Source of the DNA: Piliocolobus tephrosceles
Lineage: Eukaryota; Chordata; Mammalia; Primates; Cercopithecidae
DNA: 64,000 bases
Assembly: GCF_002776525.5 (NCBI RefSeq)
Contig: NC_045441.1
Location: forward strand, 85,579,215 to 85,643,214
Direction of reading: 5' to 3'
A program made the position numbers and the translations under genes. The notes beneath the pieces are model-generated. The model did not search any database. It was not told the origin of the DNA and saw only the letters and a list, made by a program, of their open reading frames with translations. Of this stretch, positions 44,612 through 55,134 are shown piece by piece (position 1 is the stretch's first letter; each line of letters opens with the position of its first letter).

Positions 44612-44985
44612 TTAGTACATTTTGTGCTGCCATAACAGAATACCGTAGACTAGCTAATTTTTAACAAACAGAAATTTATTTCTCGCAGTTGTGGAGGCTG
44701 GGAAGTCCAAGATCAAGATGCCAGCATCTGACAAGGGTCTTCTTGCTAAGTCATTTCATGGCAGAAGGGCAAAGAGAGGGCAAGAGAGGCAAAAGGAGGC
44801 CAAGCTTATCCTTTCATAAAGAACCCACTCCTGTGATAACAAATCTACTTCCATGATAAAGGCATTAATCCGTTCACGAGAGCCCTAATGACTAATTACT
44901 TCTCCTTAGGTCCTGCTTCCCAACACTATTGCTTTGGGGATTAAGTTTTCAAAACATGTTTTGAAGGACATATGCAACCATAGCA
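44612..44985 (-). mobile_element. MaLR LTR (MST/MLT1-type), solitary, antisense
   Basis: 'ttagtacattttgtgctgcc', 'ataacagaataccgtagact', 'acagaaatttatttctcgca', 'gttgtggaggctgggaagtc', 'caagatcaagatgccagcat', 'cattaatccgttcacgagag', 'ttggggattaagttttcaaa', ending 'gcaaccatagca'. On the minus strand it starts 'tgctatgg' and contains an AATAAA in its 3' part. Confidence 0.85.
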
Positions 44986-45149
44986 CTCAACAAACTTATT
45001 TTAATATGCCTTTCCTCTATGCCCTATTTCTTTAATTATCCTTTGAACTAGTTTTACAATCCTTGTTCTCTCATTGATGAGTTAAACATTTTTGACATGT
45101 CTTCTGTATTTACATAAGAGTTATGGTTTTAGCATTTGGGATATTATAT

Positions 45150-45560
45150 GCTTTGACATGCTAAAAAAAGTCCACTTTGGCTGCTGAATGGAGAATGCAA
45201 TGTGTGACAGTATGAGGGAGAATTTGCCAAGGTAGAAGCCAGAAGACAAATGAGGAGGATAATACAGAGATCCAGGCAGTGGCAATGGTCAAGATGGCCT
45301 GGGCAGGTTGTGGTGGTGGAGATTGTGAAAATTAAATTTTACATTTGATTTGGAGGTAAGGATAAGACTTGGTGATGAATTACTAGGGAATGTAAGATTG
45401 AATGGCTAGGGAATGTGAAATTCAGAGAAAATTCAGAGAAGAATCTAGGATTTCTGCTTGGGCAACTAGGAAATGGTGGTAGAGGAAAAGCAGAATTTTT
45501 AAAGAAACTTAAAAGATCTGTTTTGGATATGTTAATTTTAGACATAATTTATACCTCTTT
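45150..45560 (-). repeat. LINE-2 body, right part
   Basis: 'aaagtccactttggctgctg', 'atggtggtagaggaaaagca', 'gatctgttttggatatgtta' match antisense L2 (agatcactctggctgc...gttcagttttggacatgttgag). It continues the L2 at 43770-44290, with the LTR inserted between. Confidence 0.6.
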
Positions 45561-45689
45561 GGCAAATTTCCTTATGATAAAGACGTTTATTTTTGCAACA
45601 ACCAGGCAAATCTTAAATATGACAAATATCTGTAATTATGAATATGCTCTTTATACATCATGTCTTCTGAAATCCCTAGAATGATTTCT

Positions 45690-46595
45690 CATCTTATGTG
45701 TGCAGTTAACTTCTTCAATCTTCCCCCTCAAACCTCCTCATTTTTAAATTTAACATTTTTCTCCAAAATTTTAAGTGTAATATGTCCAAAACAAGACTCT
45801 TGATTCCCACTCGGCAGAGCTGTCCTCTCTCTTGTTCTGTCACTACTAGCACTCTCAATCCCAGTAAATGGTGTCACTATCTACCCAGATAGACTTATGG
45901 GATCATCTTGATTTCTCCCTTGCCCCTGAACCCTTTATACACAATACATCAGTAAGGCAGATTTCCGACCTCTATATTTCACCTATGTCTGCTTTAATTT
46001 CATGGTGAAGGCTCACTCCGGTCCAGGCAAGCATAATCTCTCACCTTCTCACTGATCTTCTCACTTCACCTCTTATCTCTTGTAAATTCACTCTTCATTT
46101 AACCAGCAGAAATCCTAAAAATATAAAGCAGATCATGTCTGTTCTCTTCTTAGAACATTTCAACTACCATCTATTGTACTTACGATAATATATAAGCTCC
46201 TCAACCTGGCATCAAGACCTCACCTTCCTCACTGAATTCATCTGTTCCACTCCTTCTTTTGCTTCTACATGTTCAGGTCCCACAGGCCTCTTTCAGTTCT
46301 TGGAACCTGTAATTTCCCTCCTAACTCCAGGCCTGATCCCTCTGATTGGAACTCTCCATACTTTTCTCACTTAAATGTCACCTCCTAAGTGAAGGCCCCT
46401 AGGACCCATCTGTCTAAAATAGGCCCCTTGCCTGCCATTGTTAGTTTGTCGTGGGAACTTTTTTATCCTTCTATTTCCATTATTTTCATTTTATTTACTT
46501 TACTGGCAAAGCTAGTTAACCATTTTATTTCCAGCCTTTTGTTCAGTCCTAGAATAGGGAAGACCCTTAGTGAATGATTGCTGAAGGAATGGATG
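45690..46595 (+). repeat. LINE-2 3' segment, nearly continuous
   Basis: 'taatatgtccaaaacaagac', 'cttgattcccactcggcaga', 'ccagtaaatggtgtcactat', 'catcttgatttctcccttgc', 'caggtcccacaggcctcttt', 'cttaaatgtcacctcctaag', 'tgaaggcccctaggacccat', 'gtgaatgattgctgaaggaa'. This covers the end of L2 ORF2 and its 3' UTR in order. It lies head-to-head with the antisense L2 ending at 45560. Confidence 0.75.
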
Positions 46596-46599
46596 ATGT

Positions 46600-47525
46600 A
46601 TTTGCAAGGTATAGTCCAAATGATATTATTACAATTATTTATAAGCAAAAATTTACTTATAAGCAAATATGCAGGGGATTTTATGAAAATCTAATAGACC
46701 AATGATAGACTTCTTAGAGAAAGCTAAATAAGTTTAAGTTTCAACATTTTCTAATTTCTATTGTAATGTTTAGTCCATCCAGGCATCCATGTAAAAGAAT
46801 TCTTACTGGTCTTACTTCTTATCAGTATCCTTCTTTTAATTCAAAAGTTACTTCTTATAGCTATTCACATTATTCTTGGCCAGTATCCTATATTTTCTTC
46901 AAATTCTATTTGTATTTTAGTACATCTGTCCTGAACTTTTTCTCTAAATAAGTGCAAAATATTAACATTATGCTGCTTCAGCAGAATTATTATGCTTGAA
47001 AACCTTCAAGGATAAAGTTACATGGCAAGGAAACACTTTCTTGAGAATAAAGAGAAATAACTTACTCCTTTTTCCATTAGGAATTTATCCTTAGGCTCTT
47101 CTTACTATTTATGATTAAGTTTCCTGCTGTATTTCATTACTTTAATCTTACAATAGGATAACATTTGTCTGAAAATGGTACTAATTGTAGAGTAAATGAA
47201 TTATCTATTTACTGCTCGCTGCCCCGCACTTTAACCTCAGGAGCTTAGTAGTTTGTGGCAACTTTCTATATAGTGTAGCTAAAATGTACTCTCTCAGGAT
47301 GAGGATAATGGCAATAACTCAGAATAATTTCCTAAGAATTCATGGTTTTGAATATATAATAAATATATAATTCTATATATGTAAAATAAATTAATTGATC
47401 AAGACTATGTCTCATGATACCACAGCCTTGAAAATAATGACTTAAAACTTGTATTCCTTAACCCTTTGCGAACATCTAAGACTTAGGATCTTCATTTTAA
47501 TTTTAAAGCCCTTAAAAAACAACAC
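46600..47525. other. No recognised feature
   Basis: AT-rich. A short direct repeat 'ttataagcaaa' occurs at about 46639 and 46656. The plus frame 46766-46951 has no domain. Confidence 0.5.
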
Positions 47526-47528
47526 GTG

Positions 47529-47580
47529 AATATATATATATCATATATCATATATGTGATATATATATGATATATATACA
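47529..47580. repeat. AT-rich palindromic simple repeat
   Basis: Alternating 'tatatatatatcatatatc' and 'gatatatatatgatatat' form an imperfect inverted repeat of about 50 bp, able to extrude as a cruciform. Confidence 0.85.
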
Positions 47581-47594
47581 TGGTAAAGAGTGCT

Positions 47595-50000
47595 CTGCAG
47601 TTGTTGGATATAATGTTCTATAAGCCAAATCAGGTCAACTTGGTTAATAATGTCATTTTAGCTTCTATGTCCTTTTCTTTTGTATGCTTTTCCTATTAGT
47701 TACTGAAATCGATCATAGCCTATGATTGTAGATTTGTATATGACTCCTTTAGTTCTTTCAACTTTTGCTTTATACAATTAAATTTTGTGCTAATTAGGTA
47801 TTGAAAACTTTATGATTTTATAGCTTGCTATGGACTTAACCCTTTTATGACTTTGAAATGTACATCTTTATATCTTGTACTTTTACTTAAGATCTGCTTT
47901 TTTCACTATTAATTTAATAATATAATTTTTCTTTTTGTTAATATATGGTGGACTTATTTTTGTCTTTATACCTTTAACTATGTGTTCATACATATGCTTA
48001 CACTGTTATTTTTGTAAACAGAATAAGACTGCATTTTTTTTAAGTCTGACAAATTCTGTGTTTTTAGGTACAATTTTATTACTTGGAATTCTCTTTCCAT
48101 TTTGAAGTGTAATTGGCAAATTATATTCAAGGTGTAAAATGTTATGTTTTCATATACTTAAACTGAGTGAAATGCAGATTTTTTTTATTTTGAGAGTTGA
48201 GTCCATTTACTTTAAATATCACTGATTTGACTCTTTTACACCTGTTTCCTTGCTATTAATACTATTATACTATTTTATCCTTTATTTCTCTTTTCTGGCT
48301 TCCTATTTATTCATAACATTATGACATTTTTATTTTAAAATGTTTAGATATTAATTTTATATTTTATTGCTCTTCAGTGTTACATTATTAATTACAATAA
48401 TTTTTACTATGTAAACATGGAAAACATCATTTAATTTCATTGTTCCCTTTTGACCTTTTCTACTAGTCTTACAATATATTTTATTTATGTAGACTTCTAT
48501 ATGTTGTAAATTCTATAAGATATTATATATTTTGTTTTACTAGCTTATATGCAATTAAGTTTACCCCAGAATTTATCCTTTCTTTTCCACTGTTTCCTAA
48601 AGTTCTGTGTTTCTATGAGATAATTTCCCTTCAACCTAAAGAAGTCCCTTTAATATTTCTTGTAGTGCAGGTCTGCCCACAAAAACATTCTCGGCTTTTG
48701 TTTTTCTGAAAAATGTCTATTTTGCTTTCATCTTTCTGAAAACATTTTTACTTGTACAGAATTCTAGGTTGGTAATATTAGTTTTTTCTTTCAGGGATCT
48801 AAATATATCCATCCATTGTCTTGTTTCCCTATTTTTCTGTTGAAGAATTGGTTGTCAAAATTAGTTTTTCTTAAACTGAAGATAACATGTACCCTGGCTA
48901 CACCCCAGGCACTTTTTAAGTGCTCTTAGCTTTCTTTTTTTTTAAATAATTTTTACCATAATGTACCTAAGTGTGGTTTTATTCACCTTTATTGTGCTTA
49001 GTGTTTGGACAGGTTTTTGGATCTTATGTATATAAAATTAGATACTTTTCATCAATTTTGAAAAATTTCTGGCCAGTATTTTCCAATGGTTTATGTTGTA
49101 GCATTCTGTCTTCTCTTTCTAGTGCTCTGATTACATGTATATCAGAACTTTTCATGGAATCCTATATTTCCCTGACTTTTTTCCTAGATTTTCTACTTTT
49201 TCTTTTATAGGGATTAATCGTGGCACCTCTTATTGACATGTCTTTAGTTCACTAAATCATCTATTCTGATGTTTCCAATCTGTAATTAAGCCCATCTACT
49301 CAATTCTTAATTTCAATTTTTATATTTTCAGTTGCAGGGTTCCAGTTTGATGCATTTACGAATTTCAGGTTTCCACTGAATTTCCATTCTTTCCTCTATC
49401 CATTTGCATATATTAATCACAGCTATTTAAAAATACCTGTTTTATAATTTTTATATCTAAAATACCTAGGTATCTGTTTCTATTTTTTGTGTTATTTTCT
49501 TTGCTGATGAACTTGTCTCTGTTTTTAGCAAGCCTTGTATGTTTTGAATCATTGTGCACACTATAGACAACAAGTTAAACATCAAGTTTTTGTTTTGTTT
49601 TGTTTTTTGTCAGCTATAGCAGTAATGATTTGTCTTGATCTTTTTGTTGGTTGCTTTTAGTCTTTGTTAGGGTTGATTACATCATATTTGCCCTTACTCC
49701 TGAGTGAGGCTTTATAGGCTCTCAACTGAAAGCTGGAAGTTTTTACTAAGCCTTTGTAATTTTCAGGCACTCAAATACTAACCTGTTTTTCCTTAAAACC
49801 GTCTTTGAAATATCTTTGCAACCACCTGGTGATCTATATTGTTTCTTTTTTTGGAGTTTTGCTCTGTGTATCACATAAGAAAAATTTTGGAACCATATTT
49901 TAGAGTTCCCTCATCTGGGGCTACCTTCTTGCTTGAATTTTGCCCCTTCTCACTTTTCTGGAGAGGCTTTCATTCTGATTGAGCTCAATTCTCCCATGCC
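47595..50000 (-). mobile_element. Ancient LINE-1 (L1M-type), 5' half, antisense
   Basis: The left part matches antisense ORF2 endonuclease-region words: 'gttggatataatgttctata', 'tgattgtagatttgtatatg', 'tttagttctttcaacttttg', 'aacccttttatgactttgaa'. Further right come ORF1/5'-region words: 'taatatttcttgtagtgcag', 'gaattctaggttggtaatat', 'ttcatcaattttgaaaaatt', 'tctagtgctctgattacatg', 'tttgaatcattgtgcacact'. The order is that of one old L1M read backwards. Boundaries are uncertain, all frames are destroyed, and the 79-codon frame 48971-49210 is antisense to ORF1. Confidence 0.65.
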
Positions 50001-50194
50001 AAACTGGAGAGTGTCTACAGAGAAATACTTAAAGCGTATCTCTTCCTTTAGGATCATAACCCCTTAATTTACTGCTTATTTTTGTAGTTCTCCAGGGACT
50101 TCAATTTCAGTTTTTATGTTTTGTCCAGAAGTTTAATGGTTTATAGTGTGAGAGTCTGACATAACTACTCTACCTGGCTTATTATTTAAACTGA

Positions 50195-50318
50195 TAATTA
50201 TTATTTTAAGCTACATATATTAAGCATTCATTATTTGCCAGATATGGTGCTCAAGGATTTAATTGTATTATTTCATTGAATTCCCACAGTGGTCTTTGAT
50301 GTAGTCATTAGTTTGTTT
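50195..50318 (+). repeat. MIR SINE, left part (split by Alu)
   Basis: 'ttaagcattcattatttgcc', 'agatatggtgctcaaggatt', 'attgaattcccacagtggtc'. The MIR continues after the Alu at 50624. Confidence 0.7.
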
Positions 50319-50319
50319 G

Positions 50320-50623
50320 TTTTTTTTTTTTTTTTTTTTTTTTAAGACAGAGTCTCGCTCTGTTGCCCAGACTGGAGTGCAGTAGTGCAATCTCAGCTTA
50401 CTGCAGCCTCTGCCTCCTGGTTCAAGAGATTCTCCTGCCTCAGCCTCATGAGTAGCTTGGACTACAGGTGCGCCCCACCATGCCCAACTAATTTTTTGTA
50501 TTTTTAGTAGAAACGGGATTTCACCATGCTGTCCAGGATGGTCTCTATCTCCTGACCTCGTGATCCGCCTGCTTCAGCCTCCCAAAGTGCTGGGATTACA
50601 GTCGTGAGCCACTGTGCCCGGCC
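50320..50623 (-). mobile_element. Alu (AluS-like), full length, inserted in a MIR
   Basis: Antisense Alu with a ~23-base poly-T, 'aagacagagtctcgctctgt', 'agtgcagtagtgcaatctca', 'atggtctctatctcctgacc', ending 'cactgtgcccggcc'. Target duplicates are not clear. Confidence 0.95.
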
Positions 50624-50735
50624 TCCATTTGTAGCTTTATAGATGAGGAAACTGAGAAAGGAGAATGTACTAGTCCAGGTCCCACTGGCTGCTTATCCAG
50701 ATCTGTCTGACACTGAGGTGACGTCATGCTGTTTC
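50624..50735 (+). repeat. MIR SINE, right part
   Basis: 'ctttatagatgaggaaactg', 'agaaaggagaatgtactagt', 'ccaggtcccactggctgctt', 'ctgtctgacactgaggtgac'. Completes the MIR begun at 50195. Confidence 0.75.
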
Positions 50736-51280
50736 AAAAGTGAATGTCCTTTATCTTGAGCAAGAGAGACAGCCCACTCGCTCATACACCCAGGTGTCAG
50801 AACTTGTTTCAGGTTCTTACCGAGGACACCAGGGCTTGCTTTTCTGTTTTTTTTTCTAATCGATGATGCCTTGTCTACATAGACTTATTTTATTTCTGGT
50901 TAGAAACTGATCTGTAAGTTTTACTGATAATATGATACAGCAGTTAAAAAAAAAAAAAAAAAACTTACTATGTTCTCAAAGCTTTATTTAGGAATACCTT
51001 TAAGGAAACAATGTATGCCATACCAACTGTCTTTGCTGCTTTAATTGATATTTGGAAACTTTCAGATAATTCAGTACATCTTTAATTGTGTTTTATTTCA
51101 TTTTTTGCAGTTCATTAATTGAGGCTGGAAGGCAGGCTGCAAGCATGAGGATACTGAGACATTTTAAATGATGAGAAATTGAACCTAGAAACAATTTTGA
51201 ATCTATAAGAAAACAAAAGTAACAGTCTGAATAAACAAATAGGAAATAATTAGTGATAACATGGATAGCATGCTTCCTTT
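50736..51280. other. No recognised feature
   Basis: Unassigned, with a poly-A run near 50946-50963. Confidence 0.5.
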
Positions 51281-51284
51281 ATCT

Positions 51285-51470
51285 CAGTTACTATAAGTAC
51301 TTTACACAATTAATCCTCATACCATCTCTCTGATACAGGTCGTCTTATTATCCACATGTAACAGATGAGAAAATTGAGGCACAGGGAGGTCTAATCAATT
51401 GCCCATGGTCACAAAGCTAGAAAGTGGCAGAGATGAGATTTAAAATCTGGCTGTTGAACTCTTTATTTAA
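51285..51470 (+). repeat. MIR SINE
   Basis: 'acacaattaatcctcatacc', 'gtaacagatgagaaaattga', 'ggcacagggaggtctaatca', 'attgcccatggtcacaaagc', 'tagaaagtggcagagatgag'. Confidence 0.8.
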
Positions 51471-51839
51471 TATTCGGTGAAATCTTAACCTGAATTCTTG
51501 AAGATTAGGATGTCATTATTCCTTGATTCTGTGATTAAACCGTTACCATATTTTCGATTTTAGCACTAGCTAGAAATTGTGCTAAGTTCACTTTGCAGTA
51601 TATTCTTCAGATACTGCTAAAGAGCAAGAGGGATAATGGAAGACACATTTTCTTAGAATTTTAAGCTTTGAGTGGAAAGAGGGATATTATGGATATGGAA
51701 GATTACTAGTTATGTAGGTTGTGAAAGTTTCAAGAATTATAAAGAAGTCTGAAAATTAGAAACATAGACTGGTTGCCATCTGATCATTCATTAAATCATT
51801 TATTCTACAGACATTTACTACATTGTGCATTGAAAGAAA

Positions 51840-52060
51840 ACTAACCATTGAATATTTACCATGTACCAAATAATGTACTAGGTAGTTTTATAAACATTAT
51901 CACATTTAATGGAACAGCCCTCTGTGGAATGTATTATTACTCCTATTTTCGGTTGAGGAAACTGTGTGGGTTAGTGGGCATTCATAATTTGTGCATTGTG
52001 GGAGGTAACGGCTGTGCAAGTGGCTGAGATGGGCTTTGAGTTGAAAACTAAATGACTCCA
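51840..52060 (+). repeat. MIR SINE, diverged
   Basis: 'tatttaccatgtaccaaata', 'atgtactaggtagttttata', 'tattactcctattttcggtt', 'gaggaaactgtgtgggttag', 'gctgagatgggctttgagtt'. Confidence 0.6.
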
Positions 52061-52064
52061 AGAG

Positions 52065-52825
52065 AAAGGCTATAAAGTTGCAGGGTGTGGGTCTAAGACT
52101 TGGGGAAGGGAGTGGCAGTTCCCAGAGGGTGAGAAACAGTTTCAGACCACAAAGAGCTTTACAATCTTATAGAGGGATTAAAAAAACAAAACAAAACAAA
52201 AAACCCCAGCAAGTATATATCTAATAGTAAAAAGAATGTAATACATAATCTTGATTGAGATATAATATTTAGAGCTTCAAAGGAGGGAGGGATTACTTTC
52301 TGTTGTGATAATTAAAAAACTATTCTTGGAAAGTGGTCATTTATGACTTGTAGGATACCATGTAAACTATACACTAAGATCATGTGTCACGTAATAGTCA
52401 CTGTAGTATCACTTTTGTCCTGGATATGGAAATGGCTGTTCCCTACTCTTATTTAAACCTTTTATTAAAAGCACCTGGCACTTTACAGTTCATATTGTGA
52501 TTAAATTTGCATATGCTTTGTCTAAGACCTCCTTCAAGGTGGAGACATATTCCTTAATGGGTCCCCACCATGTCTGACTTGGTGCCTGTGACATAGCAGG
52601 GGCTTTTCAAGATCTCCTTTCCCTTGGTGTCGGTGATAGCATGCTATCCTGGCTACTTTCAGTCTCTCTGGACACTCCTTAGGCTCTCTTAGGCAAGAAA
52701 GTGGAGTCCTTAATGTTCAATCTCCTGGCACCTGCCTCTCACATAGCACCTGTTGAAGGACTTCATGAAATCTCTTAACTTCAGTGATGGTCCATGTGCT
52801 GATGCCTCTTCAATCAATAGATTCT
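52065..52825. other. Mostly unassigned; possible L2 tail near 52530-52600
   Basis: A short '(caaaa)n' tract lies near 52180. 'aaggtggagacatattcctt' and 'ggtgcctgtgacatagcagg' resemble a sense L2 3' terminus. The rest is not recognised. Confidence 0.35.
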
Positions 52826-52839
52826 TCTGAGCTCTGAAT

Positions 52840-53532
52840 TGGTGTGTACAGCATACCTCCATCTGTGTGGTGCACAGGCACTCTAATGTCAGCGTGTCTC
52901 AAACTGAACTTGTTATTTCCTCTGCTGCAGACTCTCAGCTCTTCTACATGTTCTGTTTCAGTGAATGTTAAGAGCAGGACCATCCAGATACCCAGGTCAT
53001 GTCACTTGACTCCTTCCTCTTCTCCTCTCTTTGTTTATCTACATCTACTCAGTCATGGAGTTCTGTCATAGTCGAGGAGATAGTTCTTCAACTTCTTTGC
53101 TCCCATAAATTTTCACGGCCATTATTTGAGTTCAAAACCTACCATGTCTCATCTAGATCACCTCAGAGTCTCCTTGACTTCAGGCTTGCCCTCTTGTGAT
53201 CCAGTTTTTTCAAACTGCTGTCCAGAATGATTTGTTCAGTTCAAATCTGAAAATGTTCTCCCTTTCGATATCTTGGCTCTTAATCCTTATTTAATTAAGT
53301 CCCTCAGCATGGCAAATATGGACAGCCTCTTTTTCTCTCCTTTATCTCTTGCTTGTCTTTGTTTCAAACCGATGTCCTGTCCATATTGCATTGTGCTTTT
53401 CTGTTCCTTGGCATGTTCACTCTTACATGAATATTTTGAAAAAAGAAATCTTGCTTTCTATCTCTGAACCATAATGACTATCTCATTCTCTGGCACATTG
53501 CAAGAGCTCAATAAATACTTGCTAAATGAATA
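52840..53532 (+). repeat. LINE-2 3' segment
   Basis: 'gtgtctcaaactgaacttgt', 'gtcacttgactccttcctct', 'tgctgtccagaatgatttgt', 'cactcttacatgaatatttt' and the terminus 'ctctggcacattgcaagagc', 'tcaataaatacttgctaaat', 'gaatag'. About 690 bp of sense L2. The three frames at 52844-53467 are L2 fossils. Confidence 0.7.
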
Positions 53533-53534
53533 GA

Positions 53535-55025
53535 TTAAAAATGCTTGAAAAGTAACTAAAAACAAGGCTGAAAAGAAATAATTCACCTCTCTTAATGTGA
53601 AAATTGAAATTGGTAAGTTTTGGGGCATACTGGATGATTTTCTACTTCATGACAATACACCTTCTGTTTCTTAATTTTCAGCACTGCTCTGCCAGAATTA
53701 TCTCCAAACAAAAAATAATACAAGTGTAAACCAAAACATAATGTAAAACCAATGATAATAAATATGCAGAATTTCTCTTAAGTGTGTTCTAACATGAATC
53801 TAGTGGTCATCACTTTCTTTGTAATTTATTTTTATCTTACTGGGTACAGAGACTTGGAACCCTTCAAACTGGATTATTTAGTATTGCAGTGGCATTCACA
53901 TAAAATACAAATGCTAATATATGTATAAGATTTTGACACCTACTATATTTTGCTTCTGTCATTTTTATGATAATATCAAATACTGCTCTATTGACATTTT
54001 TTATTTTACATGCTTATGATCCTTTGTGGAAGAAAAATTATGGAAACAATCAACTAGGTTGTACTGTGAAAAATCTGTATAAATATGTCTGTTGGTCTAT
54101 CATCTGTCTATTTAATCTGATGGCATTATTCTCTCTCTGATTTGCAAATGCACTGTTTAAGGGTAAGAATTGTTTAACCTCTCCATGTGATTATTTGAAA
54201 AATCCAACACTGGAATCTCACGTTAGAATTAATGAATTAACTTCTGAAGGTGTAGGGTATATACTTTAGGCAATGTAACCGATCTACAAAGCTTGCTTTG
54301 TCAGTACCTGTCAATCCTCACTTCTAACACAGGGATGTGAATATTACACACCACCCACATATCACAAGAACTTTTTTCTCAGGAATACAACCTGAGTTTA
54401 TACTTTAAGTGGGTTATTATTTCTTTGAAAATCAAGACTAGTCCCACACGCAGTTCATCTTTGTCAGTGTTTTTGCGCTTGTTGAAATCATGAAGATGAA
54501 ATCTAAGAGTATGAAGAGATGATAGGGTTCAAACCAGGAAAACCCATATGTGAGATGTTACCTCAGCATTCAAATATACACCAGAGACATTGTACTATTT
54601 CCTCAGGCATAGTTGCTCCATCTGCTCATGATTGCCAGCTGCTGTTGACATGAGTTCCACACCCCGCCTCACCCCCCAGTCACCAAAGTCTTTGCTAAAT
54701 TAAAAAGAGCCATTGATGAATAATGTAGACACGTTGAAAAAAGAGCATATTCATTCCTTATTAATGCTAGGACACAGTAATGTCTTATTCTGTTTAATTT
54801 CATTAAAGTGACATGTTATAGAAAATAGAGAAAAAAGAAAATGTGAATGAAATGTAGTATATTTTAATCTTAGAAACTGATGGCATATTAAAATTAACCT
54901 AGATGGCCCAACCTGCTTGGCCAGTATGGAGATCCCCTCTGAGACACTGAATTGTGGGTTCCATCACTTATGCTGAAAAACTCCATTGATGAAGTTGCTA
55001 TATCAGTTTTGTTACAGCTCTAATT
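53535..55025. other. No recognised feature
   Basis: AT-rich repeat-poor DNA; no frame of note. Confidence 0.5.
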
Positions 55026-55029
55026 GTTT

Positions 55030-55130
55030 GAAAACATTTTTCCTATTTCTTTTCCTTGTTTTATTGTGCTGGCCAGGACTTACAGTACAAGTTTAAATAA
55101 AAGGAGTGATAGTAGACATTCTCATCGTGT
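55030..55130 (-). repeat. LINE-1 ORF2 fragment, short
   Basis: 'ctggccaggacttacagtac', 'aagtttaaataaaaggagtg', 'atagtagacattctcatcgt' parallel a well-known antisense L1 ORF2 stretch (tggctaggacttccagtac...aggagtggtgagagtgggcatcc). Confidence 0.5.
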
Positions 55131-55134
55131 GTTT

